In this document: piece by piece, positions 39,998-55,200 of the stretch
Layout of the letters: each line of letters starts with the position of its first letter
How positions within the stretch are numbered: the first letter of the stretch is position 1
Source: Siphlonurus alternatus
Taxonomy: Eukaryota; Arthropoda; Insecta; Ephemeroptera; Siphlonuridae
Length of the DNA: 64,000 nt
Reading direction: 5' to 3'
Assembly: GCA_949825025.1 (NCBI GenBank)
Contig: OX463785.1
Span: forward strand, 18,043,971-18,107,970
Translations under genes and position numbers: made by a program
The notes under the pieces: model-generated
Told to the model about the DNA's origin: nothing
What the model saw: only the letters and a program-made list of their open reading frames with translations
Databases searched by the model: none

Positions 39998-42900
39998 AGA
40001 GATTGTGTCAAATTACCTCGCTTTTGCTGCTGTGCCACAGTAACAACGTTAAACTTACGTATAATTATATTTTCTCATCGTTGTATGGCTTGGGGGCGCG
40101 GTAAATATTATAATAACCTCACAAGAATTATTATAGAAGAACATTGGAAAATGAGGTAAAATTTAATAATAAGCCGCACGTGCTCATAAGGTTATAACAC
40201 AAATTATTCAATAAAATTATTATTATTAATATAACAAAGTTGACGATTATAAAATAGTGAGGAAGGGATGAGAGGAAATCTATAATGGGAATTGTCAATT
40301 AAGAAATTTGCTATTGATAAATTCTAACTGTTCGTAATTTTGCACAATCGATTAGAATCATGTTGTAAAACTTCTGCACTAAATACACAAGTACGAGTAT
40401 AACACAATAAATAAATATCTGCATGATTCTTGATTTTCATTTTATTTGTGTATACTGTATTTATTAATTATACCTTCAAGTAATAATGGAGTATCAACCT
40501 CAATTTTTTTTTTTATTGCAAAATGGATAGAGCGTGCAAAGTTATGCTACCCTGATTTTTTTTTCAGATTTTTTAGAGCCCGGGAACTATTTTTAAAAAA
40601 TTATTGAAAGTCCTTTTCGTGACGTCACGAGACGTCGCTCCTTAAGAAAAAGATAGGACTTGCCGCTTCGTGACGTCACAAAAAGGACTTTCAATAATTT
40701 TTTAAAAATACTTCCCGGGCTCTAAAAATCTGAAAAAAATTAGGGAAGCATAACTTTGCACCCTCTATCCATTTCTGCAATAAAAAAAAAATTGAGGTCG
40801 ATACTCCTTTTCATTTTATTCGTGTATTTATTAATTATACCTTCAAGTAATAATTCTGATGTATATCGAGTCCAATGAAACAATCATAACTTATTCCATA
40901 TTGCAGTTTTTATTCTCAATTCCTTGCGGCTATATATGCAAACAATTCCATAAACAGTGCATAAAAGAGTATATACCTTACATAATTATACTGGATATAC
41001 TGCAACTTCATTTTGATACACAAATACTGTGTAATATATGACGAATCAGATTAACAAAAGGTTGTAAATATATTTTCATGAGTATTTGAGTGAATTGAAT
41101 ATTATAATAATATGCATGTAAATAAAAACATCATTTCTTAGTATTTAAATTTCCATATAATCTCATAGTATTGTATAGAAACTTTAATTCTAAGAAGTTG
41201 CATTTTAATATACATTATTGTGTCTACCATTATTTTGATCATACTTTGTAAGTGTAATATTGAAGTGATAGTAAAGGTAGTTAGCATGCATAAAGTTTCG
41301 GTTAATCATCCTTTCACTTAAATATTTTTATATTACATGGCCATGGTTAGATAATTGATTAATTAGTAACTATCACATTACATACTTAAAACTTTATATT
41401 AATGTAGCGAAATATCATGTAAAAATATGATGAAGGTCACCTTAAAAAACTTTCAGCTGCAGCAACAACTTCCGTGAGTTATTTTTATATAACATTTGAA
41501 GGACATCTACAGAGATGTATTGGAAATTCAACGTAATTCACCTTCTATATAGTTGAATCAATATAAAATTATTAACCGGAAGTATGAAATTTGTTTGTAA
41601 TTTAGTTTTGAAAATTTGTAGATGGGTTTACAGTTAGAAATGTGTGAAATTGCAATTCTGGAATATGAATAGAGACTCAAAAAAAGCATATTCTACTTCC
41701 GGATAAGAACATCATATATAAATTTGTCTCAAGCAAATCATATATAATACCATTTTATTTAAACTTGATCCCTTCACTTGAATAAATTTAAATAAAAATA
41801 TTAAAAAAAAAATGCGAAGATCAAAAAAGAACATATTTATATTGCAGCTCAAGGTAAATTTCTAGTCCCTCTCAAAAAATTTAGTATATCTTTGACAGTG
41901 CTTGACATTTGGGCATACAACTTGCGCCGTCATCGATAAAAGCACAAACTACTGTATTTTTTAAAATTATAGAAAATCACCTTGCGTCGGGTATCTTTAA
42001 TAGTCTTTGTTAATTGAATAATAATTAACACATAAAATTTCTAAATTGAAATTTTTTAATTAATCAATGTATCAAACTAACAATCAATATATTTATACAA
42101 GTAATTAGTTACTTACATCAATATAATCAATGTCATAAAATAATTAAATAATAATTTAAATATTATAATTAACAATTTTAATCACACAATAAAAATATAT
42201 ATTTTAATGATCCCTTCTTTGAAAAGTAATTTGTCGTGTAGTAAAAAAAATAATACAGTCAACCGGGGTAACTTTGAAAGCCCGGGGTAACTTTGAAAAT
42301 GAGGAAAATAAAGATTTGTGATTTTTTATAGACCAATCTAATGTGTACACTGAAGTTTTTTCTCACTATATGGTAGGAACATGTTATTAGCTAATAGAGA
42401 AAAATAGATTTAAGGGTTGCAGCTGATAAATTGGAGATAATTATTTTTTTTACTGAAGAATGAAAAATGTGACCAAAATAAGAAGTCTGGAAATAAGCCA
42501 TCCACAAGGTAAGCAAATACAAGTTGGAACTTGTAATGCTATTCAGTGTTCTATTTCAACCCTTCTTAATACATGTACCAAAGGATTTGAAATTTTTCCT
42601 CTAACTTTTTTTTTTTATGAATTTTTACTTTCAATGGGGTAACATTGAAGGGCTCGGCGGGGTAACTTTGAAGGGCTTTAGAGAACATCACTATTTACTT
42701 GAATGAAGCTTTAAAAAGAATCTGATATAAAATTTAGTGCACAAATCATACTATATATCATTGCATCATACATTTCAATTAATTTTGAACTACTTTTTTC
42801 TCTTTTAAGTCCACCGCAATGATTTTTAGCACTTTATTCTGGTCCGGTACTCCGTGGCGGAGCCAGAAAAAAGTTCCAAAAAAAGTCTTCCATCTTTCAG

Positions 42901-45625
42901 AATGTTTCCCCCATGAGAAGTGAGTAGGGGAAAGTGAACCCACCCATTGCCCATGTATTTCTCCATGTACCACAACATCAATTGGGGGGTGGGGGGGGGG
43001 GATTGTCTATGCCATTACCTGTAATTACCGGTACTGTACTATTGTTTGACATTAGAACTATATTTGTCTCATTTCATGCCTGAACATTTTTAAGACTCAG
43101 TTACTGTTAAATTAATTTATTAATTTTATGATAAAGGTTAGAACAGAACTACAATCATACTAATTAAATTTTAATTTCAGATTCATTAAGAAATCTCTTA
43201 AGGACTACTGGTAGGCCTGATTCGAGTACAGAAGAGGTCAACAAATACAAAGAGTGTATACAATCAAGACTGCACTGATGAAAATTTAAACCTACCAGTA
43301 GGTCACCTAACCATCACCCCCCCCCCCCCTTCCACCCCCCATGGAACCCCTTTTGCCTTCAAGTAGAACCAGGCAACCAAGCCACTGCTTTAAGTTATAT
43401 TGCTCCTCGTCGGAGTATGAAAGTCAGAGTGAGTCCGCTAAGTCTTGGGATGGAGGGGTACAGGGACTAGAAGGAGCAGTGGGTGGGAGTTTTTTGAACT
43501 TAAGAACTATTCTAGAGGTGACCTAAACTATGGACTACCCCTCCCTCCTGTCTACAGGTGGCATCAGGTAAAAGTGTGTCTCCAGCACATTTCTCCAGGT
43601 CTGAAGTCAGAGTGAGTCTGGTGGGGTTATGGAAGATGGAGGGGCAATGGGTGGTATATTTAGTTAACATGAATGACCCCAACCATGCATGACCCCTCCC
43701 CTCCCTTGCCTAAAGATGGCACTAGGTAAGAGTGAAGAGTGTCGACATTCCTCGTCTGTTGCAAAGTCAAGAGTAAGTGATCAGAGTGTGAATGACAAAA
43801 AGAGCTCAAACAATGATGACAAAAAATTACAAATGGGAGTAATACAGATTATAGTGACAAAAAAAAAAAAAAAAAAAAATGACCCTGTCTACAACTGACA
43901 AGTGAGCTCGTCACTGGGATTAGCGACTTAGCGACGGAACTGAGGCTTCACCTCTGGAACTTATCTGCTTGTCAAGTTAAAGAAGATTTATTGTGATATT
44001 CAAAATGGTTCAACTATATGTTCATAATTGAACAGTCAACTGACCAAGGACTTCAAGTTCTCTGTTAACCATCCGAATACTATTCCGGAAATGATGCCAG
44101 TTCAAGCCTGAACATGAAGAGAAGAAATTTCTAAAAAGTTTCAACTTAACTTTTTAAATTCTTCTGCATTCTTATAAAATTATTAATGTTTGTAAACATA
44201 TATGACACAATGGGGGACATTCACAAAGCACTTTAACCCCAACTTTAGCCTCAAGTTTTATCCCTGGTACTGAACTAGGAGCTAGACATGGCTAGCCATG
44301 TCTAGCCATGTCTAGGGGCTAGACATGGCTAGACATGGCTAACTCCTAGGAGCTAGGAGTTAGCCCCTGGTTTAGCACCATGTTTAGTACCAGGGATAAA
44401 ACTTGGGGCTAAAGTTGGGGTTAAAGTGCTTTGTGAATGCCCCCCAATATGTTCAGAGAGAAAAAAAAAAAAATAATAAAATGAATGTTGAAAATATTTG
44501 GAGAATTTTAATTAATTACTGTAATTAATTATGTAATTAACCTTTAATTAACTGCAAATAATAGTTTAATATGCTACTAAGTTACTGAAAAATATGTCCA
44601 GAACAGTAAATTACATGGCAGGACACATTAATAAAAAAATTACACTTTTAAGTTGCTTGAATATAAGTGTCCGCAAGGCCCTTCAATGTTACCCCATTGC
44701 CGGGGTAACTTTGAAGGGCTTGTTTTAATTTTTTTTTACAGTTAATAATTGGGGCAAAAAAAAATTACAAACATTTTTAGACATCTCTAGCTAAGTTACA
44801 CAACTGGTAATTTTTTTATTTGCCAGATATTTTTTTTTAAAAAGTTATGATCAGAAAGGTAGTAAAAACCCTTCAATGTTACCCCGGTTGACTGTAATAA
44901 CTTTATAGTCTATGATTATTATTAACATCAACATCATTATTATTATTATTATAGATGTTATATATATTTGAAATGAACACTTGAATATCTATTTTATTTT
45001 TTTATAACCTTTTCTACCTCTATAGCGAATCAAAATCATTCCATAGTTGTATATTTATAAAATTATTAGAATAATAAAATAGCAAGCGTGTGCTTCTTTT
45101 GCAGCTGTTATATTCATAAAAAAAAAGTCTTATACACGATGATACAAAAAAAAAAAAACACTCACACAATAATGATTAACATCAAAAGGTAACTAACTAG
45201 TCTTTTTTACAGCTATACTTCAAGTAACAAAAAAAAAAAAAAAAAAAAAAAATAGTATTTAAAAAAACCTACCTACATATAAAGAGTTCAATGCTTTTTT
45301 TTTTTTAAATTTTAAATGTATGAATGCTTATAGAGATTTCTTCTTTTTTTTATTATAAATAAAGAAAACTTGTTTAAAGAATGGTTAAAGAAATAATATT
45401 ATATATATAGTTACTTTTATTTTATTTTTTTCTATAAATTTTTAGTTGCTTACTGATGTGTTAGTAGCTGCTATAATGTATATAAAAGTATATTATTTTT
45501 TATATATTTTTTTATTTAAACTTTAAATTATGGTTCAATGAACTGCGACCTCATTTTGTTAAACCTTTACATTTTCACGTCTACGTGGCATGCAGCTCAA
45601 TCTTACGTCCTCGAAACTTTACTAA

Positions 45626-45697
<72 letters not shown>

Positions 45698-48600
45698 AAT
45701 AGCTTAAAGCCATTATATGTTACTCAACTATATAATATCTCTCTATATTATAGTTTTAAAAAGATTATTATCATTAAAGTTTAAAAATACTAATATAATC
45801 ATTGTAAAATAAACCATATTGAAAAAAATAAAAAAAAAATAATATATAGGAGTCATTTTAAACTATAATGTTATACCTGTACAAAAGTTATGTCCAAACT
45901 TTTTTTTTTTTTATTTGTATAGCTATTTTTTTATTATTATTTCTTATGTATATTTTAAAGTAATGGAATAAATGATGTGAAAAATTATCAAACATATTTT
46001 TTTATATTCTTTAATGCTTATTGTAAATAAAAAATGGTATATCATAAATTAAGTTATATTTAACTATATACCTTTTTTTTCTTCAATATACAAAAATATA
46101 TTATATTAGTTTAAGACATTTAGACAAGGTTTAATAGTATTGGAGATAAAAAAAAATATATATGTAGCGGTAAAAACGAGTTAAAAATTAATTATCCAAT
46201 CAGTTCAACACAGTCAAAAGTTGAAATATAAATAATATACTGGATTGCCACATTTCAACGATAGACAGAGCTAGTATTTTTCAATAGCTTTTACTATACA
46301 TATACAGTCAAAAGAATAACGATACATAATATTATATATATATATATATATATATTAAGTGTATTTTCCATTTACCTGGAAAAAAACTCACTTTATCACA
46401 ATGTATGCATTGCGCTCAAGGTGAACTGATAAGCAGTCTGTTGTTACAGGCGACCGATTTATCTGCAAGAAAATATACATGCACACTTTGTCTCTCATGC
46501 ACTACATTATTAAGGCATTACCACATTGCGCGTCACATTTAATTAGGTTTTCGTCGTGTTTGTTACGTCCTCGGTCATTGGTTGCCTGTTTGTAACGAAG
46601 GATCTAATTGGTCCAACATGACCCGAATATTTCCGAGCATCTCCGATCATAACTTTATAAAATGAGATTGACGGCCAGTGTACACTACAGCAATAACAAT
46701 GTAATTTGTTTTAAAATTAAAAACACAAAATTTCGCTACTTCATTTTTATTTTATTGTATTTGGGGGGGGGGGGGCAATCAACACACTATTTTTCATTTA
46801 TAATATGCATGCCCATGTCAGTAGTTTTCCTTATTATACATCAGGTTTTGATCCGTTCAAGACTTGCAAGGATTTTGAACTATCCATCAATAGGTGTCAT
46901 CCAAATTTGGAAGTGCATGCATTATATTACATCTGTCTTATCAGTTTTGTGAAAACTGCATGAGGTAGTAGTTGGAGCCTTATGGACAGAAACTAAAAAT
47001 GGAGCACTTGTGAGAAAACTACCTCTTTGAATTTGCTCAAACCATAAGCGATTCAGTTTTAGAAAATTATTGAAATTTTAAAATTTATTTAATTTGATTC
47101 CTTTTTACATTGCAGCAGAAATATATTTTCACTCTGAAGTAACTTATAGGTTAATCGCTAATTTACAGACATGCACTATAAATTTTACATCCTTCCTTTT
47201 ATAGTTGCTGTTTTGATTGTAAATTCTCTTTAAAATTATACTATACATAAAGATCTACATTGACAATTTCAATTTGATTATAGATGAGAGGAGAAGGAAA
47301 TAAAGTAGACTTTGATCAAGAGAGAGAAAAAAAAACTTACTCTTTTCAAACTAAAATCAACTTGTAATGACAGTAAAAAAAAAGTCTGCTTGGCATAATA
47401 AATTTCACAAAAAAAAAAATCACAGTGGAAAATTAATGACTATAAAATCAATAAAAATACGAAGACGAATAACTCTTATTATATATTATAAAAAAAAAAT
47501 CTCTAAGTATATTTACAGTTCAAAAAGCATTATATTACTTGTCAATTTCACATCATCATTAAAAAAATAACTAATAAGTCATCATAAATCATTAATATTG
47601 ATTATATATAAAATATAAAAATAAACATTTTAGAATAAAAACAAACTATCAAGTGCTTTTAACAGAAACTAATTAAAATTTATTTAAATTACAAAGTACA
47701 ACTACCGTCATAAGTTTATAGTTTATAGACTTTATTGATATTATTAACAATGTCATCTTGTCAAAGTCATATTTTATAAAGAAGGTTTAATCAGTTTTAT
47801 AAAAATCAATATAGACTCGAAGCTTCTTTATATAAAATTTAAAAACAGTTTTTATTTTTCGTTTTTAACTTTTTTCAGGAGATCTTCGGCACACATTTTA
47901 GTGCTATAAATTTAGCATGTCCTTTTGATTTCTATTAGTGCTAAAATTTATAAATTGGTGCTAAATAACTATGACAATACCTCTACTTTATTAATAATAA
48001 TTATGTTTAAATTTAAATGTAAATAAAAACATAATCTAGAAATTACCATGTAATGTCGTAAAAAATATTGAAATTCTACTATTTTCCATATATAAATATT
48101 CTCAACTTGATATCTAGAAACGTATATATTGAATGTACAGAACGTACTATATATGATTAATGTACTATACAGTATAATATATAGAATTAAATTAGGTTAA
48201 TTAATTATTGATTTTTATATTAAAACTACATATTATATAAATTTATATTATATAACTATCTAATTACATACTGCAGCTATAAGGTTTACAAAGTTGAGGC
48301 AGGCAGTTAGTTTACTTTATATTGCATGCATGCGCAGTTATATTTCCACCACTTCTACTATAATATAATGATATATAAAAGCTCTTGTATATTATAGAGA
48401 AGAGAGGAGGTGCTCTGGGCAAGCTAGCAAGCAAGCAAGGCTGAGTTAACTCTCTGAGAGAAAAGCAATCAATACTAAAGCGAGCCAACACACCAGTAGA
48501 GAGAGAAGCTTTTGCTAGAAGCTAGACTATAGAAAATAATAATATATATAAAGGTCCTTGACTTGACTCTATGTATCATGATAATATGATAGTAAAGGTA

Positions 48601-51600
48601 ATATGATTATAACATATAAAATTGAAAAAATATTACATCTGTTAGTTAAAGATTTTGTTTTTGAATAAGATAAGGTGTACGCCAGGTGTTATAATTTTCT
48701 AAAGGTAACAATAAACTGATTTTTTTTTTTATGTAAGTTCCCGATTTGTAATGCGGATAGTAACAGCAGTCGCTTGCTTGAAAATAATGTCTTTTTTTTT
48801 TAGTTTGCAAGAATATAGGTTGCAATATTTTACAAATTTATATATGCTTGTCAACTTATACATTACATGCAATTCTTGTAAAAGGAAGAAAAAGATAATA
48901 GTTAAGGGAATTTTGTTATTTTTTAAATCACCGCATTTACACTGAAAAATTTATTTACCTATTTTATGTAACACTGTTACTTATAAGGGTACACACAACC
49001 CATACATGTGGTATAAGCAACATGTGGATGTTATCATGGGTTATATGAACTGTACCTTTGAAACTTCATAGGTTTCTTATAACATGTAAGCTCCTTGTGT
49101 TTAAAAATTTTAAACTAAAAATTACTAATATAAATAACTGTAAAGACCATCAAGTTACCTGTACATATAGAAGTTTAGAATTGAAGTGACCAATTCAGGA
49201 ACTATAAAAAGACCTTAAAAACTGTCATTGGTTTTCAAATGAGCAAACATGTACCCTTTTTTTTCATAAAAAAAATCTTTACGTTGGTTGGTTTCGAACT
49301 CACGATTTTTCGTCTATATACGATTGAACAATGATAAAAAAAAAATTAATAGATACTATACAATGTTATTTTTATAGAGTTGTCACGCTGTAAACACAAA
49401 GTACCACAGCATGATTGAACGTATTGATGTTTAATGAAGTATCACCTCTTTTCTTATATATAAAATGCAATTTTTTCGCATCGTTACCGTCAATCATTTG
49501 CCAATAAGAAAAGACTTTAAAAGGCTCAATTTGAATATTACACTTCTCAAAAAAACGACTTTTTGCATATTTAAAACATTTTCAGGTATATAGATATAGT
49601 CAAATTTATATAATATTCCTTCCGGAAGTAGCCGGAAGTGAGAGGTTTCTGGTTGTCTTGTTCATGTCTGATTCTTGAAAATTTACAAACATATGTTAGT
49701 ACTTTTTTTTACGAACCTATAGCCAAAATTTCAAGATGAAAATATGAATGGAAAGGCAAGAAACCTCTCACTTTCGGGTACTTCCGGTGGTAATATTTAA
49801 TTAATTTGACTGTATTTACATTAAAATAATATTGCATGGGAGAAAATTTATATAAAGAACTGTAAATTACATTCAATTGTTGAATCTTTAAAAGTTGTAA
49901 AAAGTATTTTGTCATTTTTTGATACTTTTTTTAACAAAAGAAAATACTACTTTCATCATAATATTCCATTTTAATAAAACAAGTTTTGCTAGTGCAACAA
50001 AAGTATCTTGATAAAACTTCATTTCCCTTTCAATTTGTTGCGTTACCGGTTTGATTTACGACGACTTAAAATCAAATCTTGAAAATCTCTTCAGTCATGA
50101 AGCTTTTTTTTTTTTGCCATTTTATGAGAAAACTTTTCATCGCGTGATGCAGACTTTACATTATTTGTATCATTTCACTATAAAATATATTATAATATAC
50201 AATCAAAATGTTATTGTTATATAAAATATTTACTTTTTTCAATGTTATTTCAATTTAAATTTGATAATACAATTCTATTATTTATAAACAATAAAAAATA
50301 TTTATTTATTTAAAGAAAATTTTGATTTTAAAGAATTGTAATTTAAAAAAAAATCATAATACACAAATCAATTTATGAAAAGATCACAAAATTATAATTT
50401 GATTCGCAATAAAGTAGCTATCAGTGTGAATTTAAAAACTACTGGTACATGTGAATTTTTGCATTTTGTTGATAGAATAATGTACAACTCTTGACGTCCC
50501 CGTCACATTTAACTGGATTATGGTCGTATTTCTAGGCTGGATGCAACGTTGCTAAACTTCAAAGAAACAAGCCGAACTTGACAAAACTATATTCTCAATT
50601 TGAGCTGGCAACACTGAGAGACAGCGCAGCGTTGCATGAGCGCGCAGCTAGCATCGAGCGAGCAACTCGCAACCAGGTGTTTGAAATTTTGCGCCTCAAA
50701 ACGGCAACGTTGTAAAATACGAAATTTGACGAAGGTTCACGACCATAATTCAGTTAAATATGACGAGAGTACCTAGTTCAATGCAGGTATTTTAGACAGC
50801 ATGACTTTACCTCTGACCTGATGTGCTGGAGCTGCATGCTCCAAAAGACAGATATTCAAATTTAACAAAGGTACGAAGAGCACTTAATTACATCCCCTAA
50901 AAAAAAATAAGCCTGCAAGGTGTATACTGTACAAAGTCGTAATCAAATTTATAGCATTTTAACCTACATGAAAATTTGTATTGCATGAAAAATTGTATTA
51001 CAGAGGGCATAAAATTATCCTGCTCTGATTTTTTTTTCAGATTTTTTGAGAAACCAGGAAGTATTGCTAAAAAGTTAGGCAAAGTCTTCCAGTTTGAAAC
51101 CACATCCCTCTCATGGGTCCTATACTTCTTTTATTAAGAATTGTTGCCTCTCTCTCTGTATTTTCAATATTTTTTTTTAAATAGTTCACACAGGGCTCAA
51201 AAAATTTGAAAAAAATCATAGTAGCATAATTAGGTACCCTCCTTATACCCTGTATTTCTGAAAAAAAAAAATCATACTGTAGTTTGTCTATATATTAGTA
51301 GAGTCACATGTATACACATATACTACATGCACCACCTATATATCGCTGTGTCCCACTCTTTATGACTCATTCTGTACTTACAACTTAATTTCCACTTGTG
51401 ATACATTCATTATCGTAATTTCTCAGATGACTCATCAAGAACATATAAATCAAGGATAAAATTGTAAGACATTATAATGTAATCTCAAAAGCATCATATA
51501 TAAACATGAATAATATATTGATAAAATATTAATTAAAATTAAATTTTCATAATAAAAGGACAAAATTTACATCTCATTTCTATTATACCTATATATCACC

Positions 51601-51750
51601 TCCTTTTTTCTTTTTATATATAATAATATTCGTTATATACTTGACAGTATTATAATATATAGGAGTTGCCTGGCTCTTTCACGGCTCACGGCGCCCTAAT
51701 ATCTCTCTCTTCGTCTATATTATAACGTTGTCGTCATCCCACACATAACC

Positions 51751-51800
<50 letters not shown>

Positions 51801-52210
51801 CTGGGAGGCATTGAGGCGCCCTTTATAAGCTTTAATCCATCAAGCAGGCGAGTGAACGAACGAGTAAGCGAGTTGCTGCTAGCTGCTATTCAGATGATGT
51901 TATATATATATTATATGTATTATATATATTAAGCTCTTGCAAACACATTATATATTATGGTATAGAAGTAGACAGAATCAAATTACATGCAAGCGAATTA
52001 AATTATATATAAAACATATATCTATAAGTTATTTATATAGAAATTTATATTCATGATAGTTATTAGAATAATTTTAACAAAAGGAAAGGTGAAGAAAACT
52101 TTATGTTTAATTGTAATATTATATAATTATATTACAATTTCATTTTAGTCTAAAATTAATTTTAAAAGGTTATGATATAATTTTAATAAATAAAATTGTG
52201 CAAAGGGAAG

Positions 52211-52295
<85 letters not shown>

Positions 52296-55200
52296 GAGCG
52301 AGTTATTAATTTAAAAATTATATTTGCATCGTTGTAATACTGCAGCCTTTTCAGTCGCAACGAATTATATAGAGAGAATTTTATAATGCTCTAATATGAC
52401 TAACATGACATTAATTAGATATTAATTGAGATGAGTTAATTAATTTTTGCATAATCGATGGTTTTAATTAAACACAATTAAAAGTAAATGAAGTCATTAA
52501 TTCTTAATCAACAATATACCATATATTATAATGGTGGAAGAGGGTATTATGTTGCAATACAACAGTTTATGTGGTGTACTCCTCGGGACAAAATATAAAT
52601 TTTAGTATACCCCTGCTCTAATTTATGCTGGGTATTGTTATCCAGGTCATATATATAGTGATGTGAAGAACTTGAAATTTTGTAGATGATTACACATGGG
52701 TGGGTCCTAACTGTCTCTCTTTGTATTATGAATTAATGAACAACCTGCAATACAATTTTTTATTGCAGAAATGAAGAGGACATCAAATTATCATGGGAGA
52801 CATTCACGAAGCACTTTAACCCCCACTTTAGCCTCGATTTTTATAATATCCTTGGTGCTAAACAAGGGGCTAACAATAGGGACTAACCATGTTTAGCCCC
52901 TGGGTTTAGCACCAGGGATAAAAATCTAGGCTAAAGTGGGGGTTAAAGTGCTTCGTGAATGTCCCATTTTTCAATTTTTTTCACAGAGACCAGGAATTTA
53001 AAGTATTACTAAAAAGTTGTTTTGTCGAGGTCGGGTTTGAACCCAAGCCCCTTTTACCTTTTAGGTCCTATCCTTTCATTACGAAGTGGCGCATATTGAG
53101 TATTGACGCTTCTTTCTGTATTTTCAAAATAATTTATTTAAAAATAGTTTGTGCTGTAAAAAAAACATCTGAGTTTTTTCACCCTTTTTTTCTGCATGAA
53201 AAAATTGTATACAGGTTGTCCATTAAGGGTAGAGATAATACGGATCAGCTGGCCCAATGCTAAAAAAATCCCATTCATAAAAATTATAAAAAAAAATTAA
53301 AATGTTCTCCTCTACATCCCCTATCAGTATTAGGTAAAATATCAGGTATACAAAAACGAGCTAGTTTTCGAGTTATTAATTTTTAAAGTTGACTAATTTA
53401 ACATGGAGAAATGGAACTTCCATGTTAAATTGGTCAACTTTAAAAATTAATAACTCGAAAACTAGCTCGTTTTTGTATACCTGATATTTTACCTACTGAT
53501 AGGGGATGTAGAGGAGAACACTTTAAATTTTTTTCATAATTTTTATGAATGGGATTTTTTTAGCATTGGGCCAGCTGATTTGTATTATCTCTACCTTAAG
53601 CACCAGAAAATCAGGATACTGAGATAAAGTTCATGGTGTACTATATTATAATGAATACACTCTTCGCCTCTGAAAAGTTCCCTTATGCAGCCTTGTTAAT
53701 CACCATAACCTGTTATTCTTACGGAGCATGGTGATTAACAAGGTTGCAAATGAGAAATTTTCAGAGGCAAGGAGTGTACTATGATAATAATAGAACAAAA
53801 GTCTTCGGTTCATAATATTAAGAAGCATGATTTTCGACAATGACACCTTTCATTACACGAGCTAGGTTTAAGAAATTATTATAAACACACTTGGCAGTTT
53901 TGTTTTAATACTTAATAAACTTTTTAAGGTGATAATTTTCAAGGTAAAAATAAACAAATGAAATCAAAGACAAAACCTTTAACAGGGCCTCTATTATAAT
54001 ATTTCCGGAAGTTTAATATTATTATTAAAAAAAAAATCAAATGTGAAGAAAAAAAAACAACAACAGTAAACAAAGGTCTCTTGGTAACAAACTATTAACT
54101 AAAAAATTTAACGGTAATATTTTTTTTCTTTCAGTCATGTTTAAAGAATATTTACAAGCATTCAATACTTTAACTATTTAATTATAGTTTTATGGTTGAA
54201 CAAATCAGGTAAAGGTAAAAAACAAAAGAAGAAGGAGAAGGTAAAAATAAAAATAAAGGGCGTAACTACAAAGTATAAAATCAGTGGAACCAACGCGAGA
54301 ATACCTTGAAATAAGTGACTAGTACAATAAAGACTACACAGTAGATCCTTGTATGGACAGACAAGTTACGATTATACTTTTTTTTTTTTTTTTTAGCAAC
54401 AGCAAGCAGTAGTAGTATTATAAGATTTTTTTTTTTAAAACATTATTGTATACAATGCAACCAGTTGCAAACTCATTGGAAATGAACACATAAATATTTC
54501 ACGCCACTAAAGTCTTAGTTAGTATACGCCTGTAAAATATATATTATATAAAAAAAAAAGACAAAAATCAGACAGGTAAAAAGAAAAACGAGAGAGTTTA
54601 GTTTACAATTATAACCAGCATGTCGTAAGTCTTCAAGAATTTTTATTCTTTTATTATTATTAAAAAAGAAAAATGAAACTTTATAACAATTTTAATTGTA
54701 AAATCAGTATTAAAAAATCTCAATTAAAATTATAATGAGAATTATATTAAACATCTGTTTTTATTTTCTATATAACTGATATACAATAAGAATTATGACA
54801 TTTATAGTTTTTGTATAACCATGCACAGTTGTTAAAGAAAAGATATATCTAATGGTAGATTGCACAGTTGAGTGCGGAGTAAATCAAACCGCAACAGACC
54901 ATTAAGGTAGAGATTACGTCGGTCAGCTGTTTTTTTAGCTCCATTTGATTAACATGTAAACCTTAGCAAATTCACAAAAATTCTGAAATTTTTTTGAGAG
55001 GCAGATATTAGAGTGTCTAACAGTCATAGAAAAAGTTTCGAAATAATTTAACGAGCCGATTTTTTTTAATTAATTTTTTAGTTTGTCTCTCCATCATGGG
55101 AAAGCCCTATGCTGAAAATTAAATAAATTAATTTAAAAAAATCGGCTCGTTAAATTATTTTGAAACTTTTTCTACGACTTTTAGGCACTCAAAAAAATTT

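Noticed and set aside
49270..49330. tRNA-like T-arm sequence GGTTTCGAACTCACGA
   Set aside because: No matching A box, acceptor stem or anticodon arm around it; SINE or tRNA not supported.
53015..53060. GGGTTTGAACCC resembling a tRNA B box
   Set aside because: It is a short palindrome inside a foldback element, with no cloverleaf around it.
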